DNA of 22,656 nucleotides from DAIRDK01 sp035403225 (GTDB lineage Bacteria; Bacteroidota; Bacteroidia; Bacteroidales; FEN-979). The stretch lies in assembly GCA_035403225.1 (NCBI GenBank), contig DAONET010000036.1, positions 1-22,656 of the forward strand. The letters are read 5' to 3'. A program made the position numbers and the translations under genes. Of this stretch, positions 7,601-16,485 are shown in pieces. Under the pieces are notes generated by a model. That model did not search any database. It saw nothing but the letters and a program-made list of their open reading frames with translations, and was not told the origin of the DNA. Positions within the stretch are counted from its first letter, which is position 1. Each line of letters opens with the position of its first letter.

Positions 7601-8632
7601 GAAGCCGAAAAACTGAAAACCCGCCTGGTTGAAAAACTCGGTGTCCTCGTTAACGGAAAAATATCCCAGGGCGTCTTCAACAACTTCAAACAGGAAGTGG
7701 TCACCAAGGGCACTAAATTCAGCCCCAAAGTGTTGATGGATCTGGATTATCAGAATGTCAACCCGAGCAAATGGACCACCGACAAGGAGAAGAATGACAT
7801 GATCAAAGTTCTTCTGAACAACTATATCATCAAATACAAAGAGCTGTTCGGAGTCTATAACCGGAAGAAATTCATGGCCATGGTCGGTGATGACCTGCCT
7901 GCCGGAATTATTCAGATGGCGAAAGTCTATGTGGCCAAGAAACGCAAACTGAGAGTAGGCGATAAAATGGCCGGTCGTCACGGGAACAAAGGTATCGTCG
8001 CGAAAATTGTTCGCGAAGAAGATATGCCTTTCCTGGAAGACGGAACTCCGATGGACATCGTACTGAACCCGTTGGGTGTGCCTTCGCGTATGAACCTCGG
8101 ACAGATTTACGAAACCATCCTCGGATGGGCCGGACATAACCTGGGACTGCGCTTCAGTACCCCGATTTTTGACGGCGCTACGCAGGAAGAAATCAATAAT
8201 TACCTGCAAAAAGCCGGACTGCCCGATAACGGTAAAGTGTACCTTAACGACGGGTTGTCGGGTGAAAAGTTTGCCCAGCCGACTACGGTGGGATTCATCT
8301 ACATGATGAAACTGCACCACATGGTTGACGATAAGATGCATGCCCGTTCCATCGGTCCGTACTCACTGATTACCCAGCAACCCCTGGGTGGTAAAGCCCA
8401 GTTTGGTGGTCAGCGTTTCGGTGAAATGGAAGTCTGGGCGCTGGAAGCCTTCGGGGCTGCCAATGTCCTGCTCGAAATCCAGACCCTTAAATCCGACGAT
8501 GTTCTCGGTCGTGCCAAAGCGTATGAGGCCATTGTCAAGGGAGAGAACATGCCGGTGCCGAGCATTCCGGAATCCTTCAATGTATTGGTCCACGAGCTGA
8601 GGGGACTTGGTTTGAACCTGAGCTTCGATTAA
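4665..8632 (+). CDS. rpoB: RNA polymerase subunit beta (interrupted only by an assembly gap)
   Basis: This is the catalytic beta subunit of RNA polymerase. The frame runs from ATG 4665 to the 100-N gap at 6638 and resumes after it. The 55 bases before the gap are repeated exactly after it, and joining 6637 to 6793 gives a continuous 1270-aa reading frame, a normal length. The rifampicin-binding region is at about 469-495 (NQLSQFMDQTNPLSEITHKR), with D478, H488, R491 and S493 matching E. coli D516, H526, R529 and S531, so the classical resistance changes are absent. T522 replaces the usual proline in the CPIETPEGP motif. The conserved GDKMAGRHGNKG segment (from 7961) and the C-terminal MKLHHMVDDKMHARSIGPY are intact. 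A gene caller would wrongly split this gene and start the second part at the ATG at 6752 or 6764. Confidence 0.97.
6583..6792. other. Artificial 100-N scaffold gap with 55-base duplicated flanks in rpoB
   Basis: Bases 6638-6737 are exactly 100 N. Bases 6583-6637 are identical to 6738-6792 (55 of 55). Collapsing one copy plus the N run restores the rpoB frame. This pattern indicates two contigs that overlap by a k-mer-length string but were scaffolded with a default gap, so no bases are missing. Confidence 0.95.
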
Positions 8633-8689
8633 TCCGTCAGGGAATCTGTAAGTTATTATTATTTAGTTACATCCGACAATATAAAATAT

Positions 8690-11600
8690 ATGGCGTTTAG
8701 AAAAGATGGTTCTTTAAGTAGCAACAGCTTCTCAAGAATCACTATCAGCCTCGCTTCCCCGGAAAAGATACTGGAACTTTCCAGCGGGGAGGTACTGAAG
8801 CCGGAAACCATCAACTACAGGACGTACAAGCCTGAGCGTGATGGTCTTTTCTGTGAAAGGATTTTCGGCCCGGTAAAGGATTGGGAATGCCACTGCGGTA
8901 AATACAAAAGAATCCGGTATAAAGGGATCGTTTGCGACCGTTGCGGTGTTGAAGTGACCGAGAAGAAAGTGAGAAGGGAACGCATGGGTCATATCCAGCT
9001 GGTAGTGCCCGTTGCGCATATCTGGTTTTTCCGGTCGTTGCCCAACAAAATTGGCGCATTACTCGGTCTGCCTACCAAGAAGCTTGAATCGATCATCTAT
9101 TACGAAAAGTACGTTGTCATTAATCCGGGTATCAAGAAGGAAGACGGCGTCAATATGTACGATTTCCTGTCGGAAGAGGAGTATTTCGATATCCTCGAAA
9201 AATTACCGGCCGATAACCAGCATCTGGATGATAGTGATCCAAACAAGTTCGTTGCCAAGATGGGAGCAGAGGCTTTGTATGACCTGCTTTCGCGGATCGA
9301 TCTCGACAAGGAATCTTTTGAATTAAGGCATAAAGCCAATACCGAGACCTCGCAGCAGCGCAAGGCGGAAGCCCTGAAACGTCTGCAGGTGTTCGAATCG
9401 TTCCGTGACGGACAAAAGCGAATGGAAAACCGTCCCGAGTGGATGATCGTGAAGGTAGTGCCGGTGATCCCGCCTGAACTCAGGCCACTGGTACCTCTGG
9501 ATGGCGGACGTTTTGCCACCTCCGACCTGAACGACCTCTACCGTCGTGTCATCATCCGTAACAACCGTCTGAAACGGCTCATCGAGATCAAGGCGCCGGA
9601 TGTCATTCTCCGGAATGAAAAACGTATGCTTCAGGAAGCTGTTGACTCCTTATTCGACAACTCCCGTAAATCAAGCGCCGTCAAGACCGAATCGAACAGG
9701 GCCCTGAAATCACTCAGCGGCAGCCTGAAAGGGAAACAGGGACGTTTCCGTCAGAACCTGCTTGGTAAACGTGTTGACTACTCCGGCCGTTCCGTTATTG
9801 TGGTCGGCCCTGAACTGAAACTCAGTGAATGCGGACTTCCCAAAGAAATGGCTTCCGAACTTTACAAACCGTTCATCATCAGGAAGATGCTGGAACGTGG
9901 TATTGTAAAGACGGTGAAATCGGCCAAAAAGATCGTTGATCGTAAAGACCCGGTCGTTTGGGATATCCTTGAAAATATCCTTAAAGGCCATCCCATCATG
10001 CTCAACCGTGCTCCTACGCTGCACCGGTTGGGGATTCAGGCGTTCCAGCCGAAACTGATCGAAGGGAAGGCTATTCAGCTTCACCCGTTGGTCTGCGCCG
10101 CTTTCAACGCCGACTTCGACGGTGACCAGATGGCTGTTCATGTCCCGCTGGGCAACGCTGCCATCCTGGAAGCACAGCTTCTCATGCTGGCTTCGCATAA
10201 CATCCTGAACCCGGCCAACGGAGCTCCGATCACGGTTCCTTCGCAGGACATGGTTCTCGGACTGTATTACATCACCAAAGGGCTGAAGAGTGAAGGCAGC
10301 ATGGTCGTCAAGGGAGAAGGAATGACCTTCTATTCCCCCGAAGAAGTGATCATCGCTTATAACGAAGGAAAGATCGACCTTCACGCCAATATCAAGGTGC
10401 GTATGACGATCATGGAGGACGGAAAAGAAGTCACCAAGATCATCGAAACCACCGGCGGCCGCGTGTTGTTCAACCAGGTGGTACCTCACGAATACGGGTA
10501 TATCAACCAGTTGCTCACCAAGAAATCTTTACGTGATATCATCGGATCGATCCTGAAAGTCTGTGGTACGACCAAGACCGCCAAGTTCCTGGATGATATC
10601 AAGGAGATGGGTTTCACGATGGCATTCCGGGGCGGACTTTCGTTCAACCTCGATGATGTCATCATTCCCAAGGTTAAAGAGCAGTTGGTCGCCGACGCCA
10701 TGGCTGAAGTGAATGAAGTGATCAGCAACTACAACATGGGGTTCATTACCAACAACGAACGTTACAACCAGATCATCGATATCTGGACCCATGCGAACTC
10801 CAAACTCACCCTGGCTCTGATGAACCAGATCTCGACCGATAAACAGGGGTTCAATCCTGTTTACATGATGCTGGATTCCGGGGCTCGTGGTTCCAAAGAA
10901 CAGATTCGTCAGCTCTCCGGCATGCGTGGTCTGATGGCCAAGCCGCAGAAATCCGGCGCTGCAGGAGGCGAAATCATCGAAAACCCGATCCTTTCCAACT
11001 TCAAGGAAGGCCTCTCGGTGCTGGAATACTTCATCTCTACTCACGGTGCACGTAAAGGTCTGGCCGATACCGCTCTTAAAACGGCTGATGCCGGTTACCT
11101 CACCCGTCGTCTGGTAGATGTCTCCCAGGATGTCATCATTTCTGAAGAAGACTGTGGCACCCTGCGTGGTTTGACCATCACCGCCCTGAAGAAACAGGAA
11201 GAAGTGGTGGAATCACTGTACGACAGGATCCTTGGTCGTGTTACGCTGCATGATGTATACCATCCGCAGACTGGCGAGCTGATCATTGCCGCCGGTGAAG
11301 AGATCACCGAATCCATTGCCGAGATCANNNNNNNNNNNNNNNNNNNNNNNNNNNNNNNNNNNNNNNNNNNNNNNNNNNNNNNNNNNNNNNNNNNNNNNNN
11401 NNNNNNNNNNNNNNNNNNNNNNNNNNNGGCGAGCTGATCATTGCCGCCGGTGAAGAGATCACCGAATCCATTGCCGAGATCATCGACAGTTCACCGCTGG
11501 AAGGAGTTGAGATCCGTTCCGTGCTGACCTGCGAATCGAAGAAGGGTGTGTGCGCGAAATGTTACGGCAGAAACCTCGCTACCGGCCGTCTGGTCGAGAA

Positions 11601-13131
11601 GGGAGAGGCCGTCGGCGTCATTGCGGCACAGTCCATCGGTGAACCCGGTACTCAGCTTACCCTGCGTACGTTCCACGTCGGTGGTGTGGCTGGTGTGAAC
11701 ATCGCCAGCGCCTCCCGGATCACGGCGAAGTACGACGGACTGCTGGAGATCGAAGAACTCCGTTTCGTTCCTTATACCAAAGAAGACGGAGAGAAATACG
11801 ATATCGTTATCGGACGTTCCGCCGAAATGAGGATCGTCGATAAAAATACACACGTTGCCTTGACCTCGGCACACATTCCTTACGGAGCCAAACTTTATAT
11901 CAAGAATGGCACCGACGTGAAGAATGGCGACCTGATCAGCGACTGGGATCCGTACAATGCCGTCATCCTTTCCGAAGTAAACGGAAAAGTGAACTTTGAG
12001 AACATCATCGAAGGGGTGACCTTCCGCATTGAATCGGACGAACAGACCGGGTACCACGAAAAAGTGGTCATCGAAACGCGTCAGAAAGCAAAGAACCCGG
12101 CCATCAACATCATGAATGGCACCGGGGAAATCATCAAGATCTACGACATCCCTGTCGGCGCTCACATCATCGTTGAAGACAATGTGAAGATCAAGGCAGG
12201 CGACATCCTGGTCAAGATTCCCAGGGCCGTCGGTAAAGCCGGTGACATCACGGGAGGTCTGCCCAGGGTAACCGAACTCTTTGAAGCACGTAATCCGTCG
12301 GATCCTGCCATCGTCTCTGAAATCGACGGCGTGGTTTCCTTTGCGAAGAAGCTGAAAAGAGGGAACAGGGAAGTCATCATCACCTCGAAAACCGGGGAAG
12401 AAAAACATTACCTGGTCCCCACTTCCAAACAGATCCTGGCACAGGAAAACGACTATATCAAAGCAGGTACGCCGCTTTCTGACGGCGCCTTGACACCCAG
12501 TGACATCCTGGCCATCAAGGGACCCATGAAAGTTCAGGAATATATCGTGAACGAAGTACAGGAAGTGTACCGTCTGCAGGGTGTTAAGATCAACGACAAA
12601 CATTTCGAAACCATCGTCCGTCAGATGATGCGTAAAGTAGAAGTGGAAGATCCCGGCGATTCCCGTTTCCTCGAAGGAGAGCTTGTCAACAAGATCGATT
12701 TCCAGGATGAAAACGACTGGATCTACGGTAAGAAAGTGGTGGTAGAACCCGGTGATTCCACGAATCTGAAAGCCGGACAGATCATCAGCGCCCGTAAATT
12801 CAGGGATGAAAACTCGATGCTGAAGAGAAAAGACAAGCAACTGGTGGAAGCGCGTGATGCAAAGCCTGCTACCGCCCGTCAGGTGCTGCAAGGGATTACC
12901 CGTGCTTCTCTGCAGACCAAGAGCTGGATCTCCGCCGCCTCCTTCCAGGAAACCACCAAGGTGCTCACCCAGGCTGCTATCAATGCACGTCAGGATGGAC
13001 TGATGGGCCTGAAGGAAAACGTGATCGTGGGTCACCTCATCCCGGCAGGTACCGGACTTCGTGATTATGAAAACCTCATCGTTGGAAGTAAAGATGAATA
13101 TGAAGCATTAATGGCTTCCAAGGAAGAATAA
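8690..13131 (+). CDS. rpoC: RNA polymerase subunit beta' (interrupted only by an assembly gap)
   Basis: This is the largest polymerase subunit, which carries the active-site magnesium. The frame runs from ATG 8690 to the N run at 11328 and resumes after a 55-base duplication. Joining 11327 to 11483 gives a continuous 1428-aa protein. The N-terminal zinc ribbon uses C67, C69, C82 and C85. The catalytic loop NADFDGDQM is at 473-481 with D475, D477 and D479. The second zinc site is C822, C896, C903 and C906, the last three beyond the gap. The trigger-loop region GVIAAQSIGEPGTQLT is at about 924-939. The start is 57 bases after rpoB in an A/T-rich leader. An apparent GTG start at 11521 for the second half is an artefact of the gap. 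Confidence 0.97.
11273..11482. other. Artificial 100-N scaffold gap with 55-base duplicated flanks in rpoC
   Basis: Bases 11328-11427 are exactly 100 N. Bases 11273-11327 equal 11428-11482 at all 55 positions. Removing one copy and the N run restores the rpoC frame. The overlap length equals that in rpoB, pointing to one assembly parameter rather than a biological repeat. Confidence 0.95.
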
Positions 13132-13143
13132 AATCAACCAAGT

Positions 13144-13455
13144 ATGCAGGAAAAGAAAAATCCAGCCAGCCAGATCAATATCGAGATCTCTGATGAAGTA
13201 GGAGAAGGCATCTATTCAAACCTTGCCATCATCACCCATTCACCCGCAGAGTTTATTGTTGATTTTGTGAAGATGATGCCCGGCGTTCCCAAAGCCAAGG
13301 TGAAATCGCGCATCATTCTTACGCCTCAGCATGCCAAACGTTTGTTTAAAGCGCTCAAGGAAAATATCAACAAATATGAGTCAGCGCATGGTGAAATCAG
13401 AGATGCGGAAGGCGATTTCCCGATCAACTTCGGGATGCCTCCGGCACAGGCCTGA
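13144..13455 (+). CDS. DUF3467 family protein
   Basis: This 103-aa soluble, mostly acidic protein has no signal peptide or membrane span. The sequence pattern (INIEISDEVGEGIYSNLAIITHSPAEFIVDF, then MMPGVPKAKVKSRIILTPQHAKRLFKALKENI) fits the DUF3467 family, whose biochemical role is unknown to me. It starts 12 bases after the rpoC stop, without a Shine-Dalgarno sequence, and is the last gene before a strong terminator. It is therefore almost surely cotranscribed with rpoBC. Position after rpoC is recurrent in Bacteroidota, which hints at a link to transcription or growth control, but that is inference from context only. Confidence 0.9.
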   Translation: MQEKKNPASQINIEISDEVGEGIYSNLAIITHSPAEFIVDFVKMMPGVPKAKVKSRIILTPQHAKRLFKALKENINKYESAHGEIRDAEGDFPINFGMPPAQA

Positions 13456-13478
13456 TCTCCTTACCTGAAGAATACCAT

Positions 13479-13526
13479 AAGACGTAAGATAACGGTGAAG
13501 TTCACTGTTTCCTGCGTCTTTTTTTT
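13479..13526 (+). terminator. Intrinsic terminator of the rpoBC operon
   Basis: A long hairpin is formed by AAGACGTAAGA (13479-13489) pairing with TCCTGCGTCTT (13510-13520, one mismatch), extended after a bulged T by AACGGTG (13491-13497) pairing with CACTGTT (13503-13509) around the loop AAGTT. A run of eight T ends at 13526. It lies 24 bases after the DUF3467 stop and is the strongest terminator in the window, separating the expression core from the envelope gene group. Confidence 0.88.
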
Positions 13527-13546
13527 ATGTGTGTTCCGAAGAATGT

Positions 13547-13554
13547 TACTTTTG
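13547..13554 (+). promoter_or_regulatory. Bacteroidota-type -7 promoter element (TACTTTTG)
   Basis: TACTTTTG matches the TAnnTTTG -7 consensus of the Bacteroidota primary sigma factor. The expected -33 TTTG position, 19 bases upstream, reads TTTA and falls in the T tract of the preceding terminator. The predicted transcript start is near 13560, giving a leader of about a dozen bases to the ATG at 13572. This rules against the upstream ATG at 13527 as the start of the next gene. Confidence 0.6.
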
Positions 13555-13571
13555 TAAAGCATCACCCGAAA

Positions 13572-14366
13572 ATGTCCGTACATCCCATTCAAACCATCAG
13601 CATCATCGGCGCAGGAAATGTAGCCGAACGGCTGGGTTATGCCTTGAAACGAAAAGGGATCGTGATCAGGGAGGTGTGCAACCGGACGGAAGAAAAGGGG
13701 AAGAAACTGGCCCGGAAGCTGGGCGCCTCCTTCGTTGCTCATCCGGAATCGCTCGACGACGGTGTCGACATGATCCTCATCGCGGTGGCGGATCATGCCA
13801 TCGCAGCCCTGGCGTCATCGATTCACACCCGCGGACTGGTGGTTCATACTTCGGGTTGTACCGATATGCATGTCCTGGATGGGGTGTCTCCCGGAACCGG
13901 TGTCTTTTACCCGCTACAGACCCTTCGGAAAGAGCGACCCGTCGCGATCAGTCGCGTTCCTTTCTGCGTGGAGGCCTCGAACAGCGAAGATGAAACACGC
14001 TTGGTAAACCTCGCAAAGACCTTGTCGGGGAACGTGGTGGTCATGGACTCTGCCCGGCGACGGTACCTGCATCTCGCGGCTGTCTTTGCCGCCAATTTCC
14101 CCAATTTCATGTATGCCATTGCCGAAGACTTGTTGCATGAACAGGGCATCCCGGCGGACATCCTGCGGCCGGTCATCAGCCAGACAGCCGGAAACGCCAG
14201 GCATCTGGATTTTTTCTCCCTGCAGACAGGACCGGCTGTCAGAAATGACCGGGAAGTGATGGAGATGCACCGGGCAATGCTCGGGAACCATCCCGTTTAC
14301 CGGAAGATATACGACCTTTTGAGCGAAAGTATTACCCAGCAAAAACGGAATAATGACAAACTATAA
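13572..14366 (+). CDS. Rossmann-fold and DUF2520 domain protein
   Basis: The 264-aa protein has an N-terminal NAD(P)-binding Rossmann domain with ISIIGAGNVAERLG (9-22; glycine motif GAGNVA 13-18) and a C-terminal helical DUF2520 domain (about 125-255) containing HLAAVFAANFPNFMYAIAEDLL. This architecture resembles F420-dependent NADP oxidoreductase-like and pyrroline-5-carboxylate reductase-like enzymes. The substrate is unknown. The frame is open back to ATG 13527, but a -7 promoter element lies between, so ATG 13572 is preferred. Its 3' end overlaps the KdsC-like gene by 14 bases, implying cotranscription and translational coupling. The next gene makes a cell-envelope enzyme, but a role there is not established. 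Confidence 0.88.
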   Translation: MSVHPIQTISIIGAGNVAERLGYALKRKGIVIREVCNRTEEKGKKLARKLGASFVAHPESLDDGVDMILIAVADHAIAALASSIHTRGLVVHTSGCTDMHVLDGVSPGTGVFYPLQTLRKERPVAISRVPFCVEASNSEDETRLVNLAKTLSGNVVVMDSARRRYLHLAAVFAANFPNFMYAIAEDLLHEQGIPADILRPVISQTAGNARHLDFFSLQTGPAVRNDREVMEMHRAMLGNHPVYRKIYDLLSESITQQKRNNDKL

Positions 14367-14874
14367 ATCACAACTTAAACAAATCACTACTTTCATCTTC
14401 GATTACGACGGAGTACTGACCGACGGCTCCGTGATCATGATGCCCGACGGGGAAGGACTTCGCGTCACCAACATCAAGGACGGTTACGCGTTGCAACTGG
14501 CAGTGAAGAAAGGCTATCATGTCGCCATCATCTCCGGGGCACGTTCGGCCTCCATGGCACAACGACTGAAAGCGGTGAACGTGACGGATGTTTTTCTTGG
14601 CATCGATAATAAAATCGAAACGCTGCGTAAGTATTTGAAAGACAATAATATACAATCATCACAGGTGATATATATGGGCGACGACATCCCCGATTATGAA
14701 GTCATGCTGGAAGTCGGTTTGCCGGTATGTCCGGCAGATGCCGCCGAAGAGATCAAACGTATCTCCAGGTACATCTCTCACCGGGCAGGAGGGAAGGGCT
14801 GCGCCCGCGATATTATCGAACAAGTGATGAAGATCCAGGGAAAGTGGATGAATAATGATGCATTTTACTGGTAG
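14353..14874 (+). CDS. kdsC: KdsC-like HAD phosphatase (3-deoxy-D-manno-octulosonate 8-phosphate phosphatase)
   Basis: KdsC removes phosphate from Kdo-8-phosphate in the cytoplasm, giving Kdo for the LPS inner core. The 173-aa protein is the short, capless, class C0 HAD form. Motif I is FDYDGVLTDG (16-25) with nucleophile D17 and acid D19. Motif II is S61 in IISGARS, motif III is K87 in DNKIETL, and motif IV is GDDIPD (109-114) with D110 and D111. The C-terminal tail RAGGKGCARDIIEQV resembles the KdsC tail that completes a neighbouring active site in the tetramer. It overlaps the preceding gene by 14 bases. lpxB further down supports LPS synthesis. A related sugar-acid phosphatase cannot be excluded. 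Confidence 0.87.
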   Translation: MTNYKSQLKQITTFIFDYDGVLTDGSVIMMPDGEGLRVTNIKDGYALQLAVKKGYHVAIISGARSASMAQRLKAVNVTDVFLGIDNKIETLRKYLKDNNIQSSQVIYMGDDIPDYEVMLEVGLPVCPADAAEEIKRISRYISHRAGGKGCARDIIEQVMKIQGKWMNNDAFYW

Positions 14875-14894
14875 AAGAACAAAGAAGACAACTC

Positions 14895-15857
14895 ATGAAA
14901 AAGACCCTGTCATTTCTTACTGCACTCAGTCATCTGATACGACTGCCGAACCTGCTGATCATCGCCCTGACCCAACTCTTGCTGCGATATGCTATCTACG
15001 GGCCGTTTCTCTTTCGCGATTCCGGTATCGAACCGTCTTCGCTGGCCGATTTCCTGATCCTGGTGCTGATCACCGTCCTGATCGCTGCGGGCGGGTATAT
15101 CATCAATGATTATTTCGATGTGAAGATCGATGCCATCAATAAACCCGATAAGAACACGATTGACCGGAACATCCCGGCCCGTGGCGCTATTGCGACGCAC
15201 CTCATCATCAACGCGGTGGCCGTTATCCTTGGATTTTATCTGGCTTATAAGGTAGGAAACTTCACTTTCGGGTTGATTTTCCCGTTCCTGTCCGTGTTGT
15301 TATGGCTCTATTCTGCCAGTTACAAGAGGACGTTTTTGTGGGGAAACATCATTGTCGCTGCGCTCTCTGCCTTCGTGGTGCTGATTGTCTGGCTGTTTGA
15401 GTTCTTCTATCTGAGGCTCGATCCCGCCTCTTTTGCTTCGTTGATCAAACCATTGAGCCATGTCACCAGTGTCGTCCTGGCATATGCCTTGTTTGCGTTC
15501 CTGGTGACCATAATCCGGGAGGTCATCAAAGATATGGAAGACGCGGAAGGAGACCAGCGATACGGATGCCGGACCCTGCCGCTGGTTATTGGTCAGCGCA
15601 ACAGCCGGCTGTTGATCATCTCGCTGCTGATCCTCAGCATGATCATGCTGGGTTACGGGATGGTGATCCTTTACCGGTTGCATTATATGTGGACCTTCTG
15701 GTATTTCCTCTTTGCCGTGCAGGCTCCGGTGATCTGGCTGGTCACGATCATGTGGCGTGCCCGGCAAAAAGAGGAATTCCACTTCGCCAGCATGCTGACC
15801 AAAGTGATCATGCTGACCGGTATTCTCTCCATGCAAATACTCTCTCTTAACTTCTGA
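14895..15857 (+). CDS. UbiA-family polytopic prenyltransferase
   Basis: This is a 320-aa integral membrane protein with about eight or nine hydrophobic spans. The two aspartate-rich motifs of the UbiA superfamily are clear: NDYFDVKID (71-79) and KDMEDAEGD (212-220), which bind the prenyl diphosphate through magnesium. The acceptor cannot be read from sequence. Bacteroidota homologues of this shape are often labelled geranylgeranylglycerol-phosphate geranylgeranyltransferase, while others transfer prenyl groups to quinone or haem precursors. It starts 20 bases after the KdsC-like gene and ends 5 bases before maf, so it is in the same operon. That context favours a lipid or envelope role over a respiratory one, but only weakly. 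Confidence 0.85.
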   Translation: MKKTLSFLTALSHLIRLPNLLIIALTQLLLRYAIYGPFLFRDSGIEPSSLADFLILVLITVLIAAGGYIINDYFDVKIDAINKPDKNTIDRNIPARGAIATHLIINAVAVILGFYLAYKVGNFTFGLIFPFLSVLLWLYSASYKRTFLWGNIIVAALSAFVVLIVWLFEFFYLRLDPASFASLIKPLSHVTSVVLAYALFAFLVTIIREVIKDMEDAEGDQRYGCRTLPLVIGQRNSRLLIISLLILSMIMLGYGMVILYRLHYMWTFWYFLFAVQAPVIWLVTIMWRARQKEEFHFASMLTKVIMLTGILSMQILSLNF

Positions 15858-15862
15858 TCCTG

Positions 15863-16462
15863 ATGATGCATACACGACTCCACGATTTCCGGTTCGTTCT
15901 GGCATCGCAATCACCCCGGCGGCAATACCTGCTGAAAGACCTGGGGCTTGATTTCGAAGTAATACCGGCCAACGTGGATGAATCATATCCCGAAGGGCTT
16001 ACTCCCGAGCAGATCGCCATACACCTGGCTGAACTGAAATCCAACGCTTTTCCGTCGTCGTTTTTTACTCCGTCGACGATTGTGATCACGGCCGACACCA
16101 TCGTCAGCATCGGCCAAGAGATCCTGGGAAAACCATCCGATGCCGGTGATGCCTTCCGGATGCTCACCAAACTCTCCGGGAAACGGCATGAAGTCATCAC
16201 GGCGGTTTGTCTTCGCTCTGCTGAGAAACAGCGGTTGTTTCATGTCAAATCCTCGGTATATTTCAAGAAACTGACGACGGAAGAGATATCTTATTACATT
16301 GAAAATTTCCGGCCATTTGACAAGGCCGGGAGCTACGGCGTACAAGAGTGGATCGGTTATATCGGCATCAGCAGAATTGAAGGATCGTACTTCAATGTGA
16401 TGGGACTTCCGGTGAAGGAGTTGTATGAAGAGCTTCTCGCATTCTGTCTGAATAATTCCTAA
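15863..16462 (+). CDS. maf: Maf-like nucleoside triphosphate pyrophosphatase
   Basis: Maf proteins hydrolyse non-canonical or pyrimidine NTPs to monophosphates, acting as house-cleaning enzymes. The 199-aa protein has FVLASQSPRRQYLL (11-24), including the phosphate-binding SPRR, then ITADTIV (75-81) with D78 as the likely catalytic base, KPSDAGDA (90-97), and DKAGSYGVQ (153-161). The last motif is closer to the dTTP/UTP-type (YhdE) subfamily than to the m7GTP-type. Two adjacent ATG codons (15863 and 15866) are both possible starts. The gap from the prenyltransferase is five bases. A -7 promoter element for surE begins at 16460, inside the maf stop codon. Confidence 0.9.
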   Translation: MMHTRLHDFRFVLASQSPRRQYLLKDLGLDFEVIPANVDESYPEGLTPEQIAIHLAELKSNAFPSSFFTPSTIVITADTIVSIGQEILGKPSDAGDAFRMLTKLSGKRHEVITAVCLRSAEKQRLFHVKSSVYFKKLTTEEISYYIENFRPFDKAGSYGVQEWIGYIGISRIEGSYFNVMGLPVKELYEELLAFCLNNS

Positions 16463-16467
16463 CTTTG
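16460..16467 (+). promoter_or_regulatory. Possible -7 promoter element (TAACTTTG) for surE
   Basis: TAACTTTG matches TAnnTTTG and overlaps the maf stop codon. No TTTG is present 19 bases upstream (TCGC instead), so only half of the promoter is supported. A start near 16473 would give a leader of about 14 bases to the surE ATG at 16486 and would exclude the upstream TTG at 16465 as a start. Confidence 0.45.
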
Positions 16468-16485
16468 CTGCAAGCAACCGCATCC

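Noticed and set aside
6968..8341. 457-codon open frame on the - strand, antisense to rpoB
   Set aside because: Same type of shadow frame: low-information composition, no leader signals, and fully explained by the conserved rpoB coding sequence.
11491..13035. Long 514-codon open frame on the - strand, antisense to rpoC
   Set aside because: It lies entirely in the shadow of rpoC, its product is rich in F, D, H and G without any recognisable domain, and it arises from codon bias of the sense gene.
11521..13131. Separate gene starting at GTG 11521
   Set aside because: It is the second half of rpoC. The GTG falls within the conserved zinc-site region and the frame continues upstream once the gap is collapsed.
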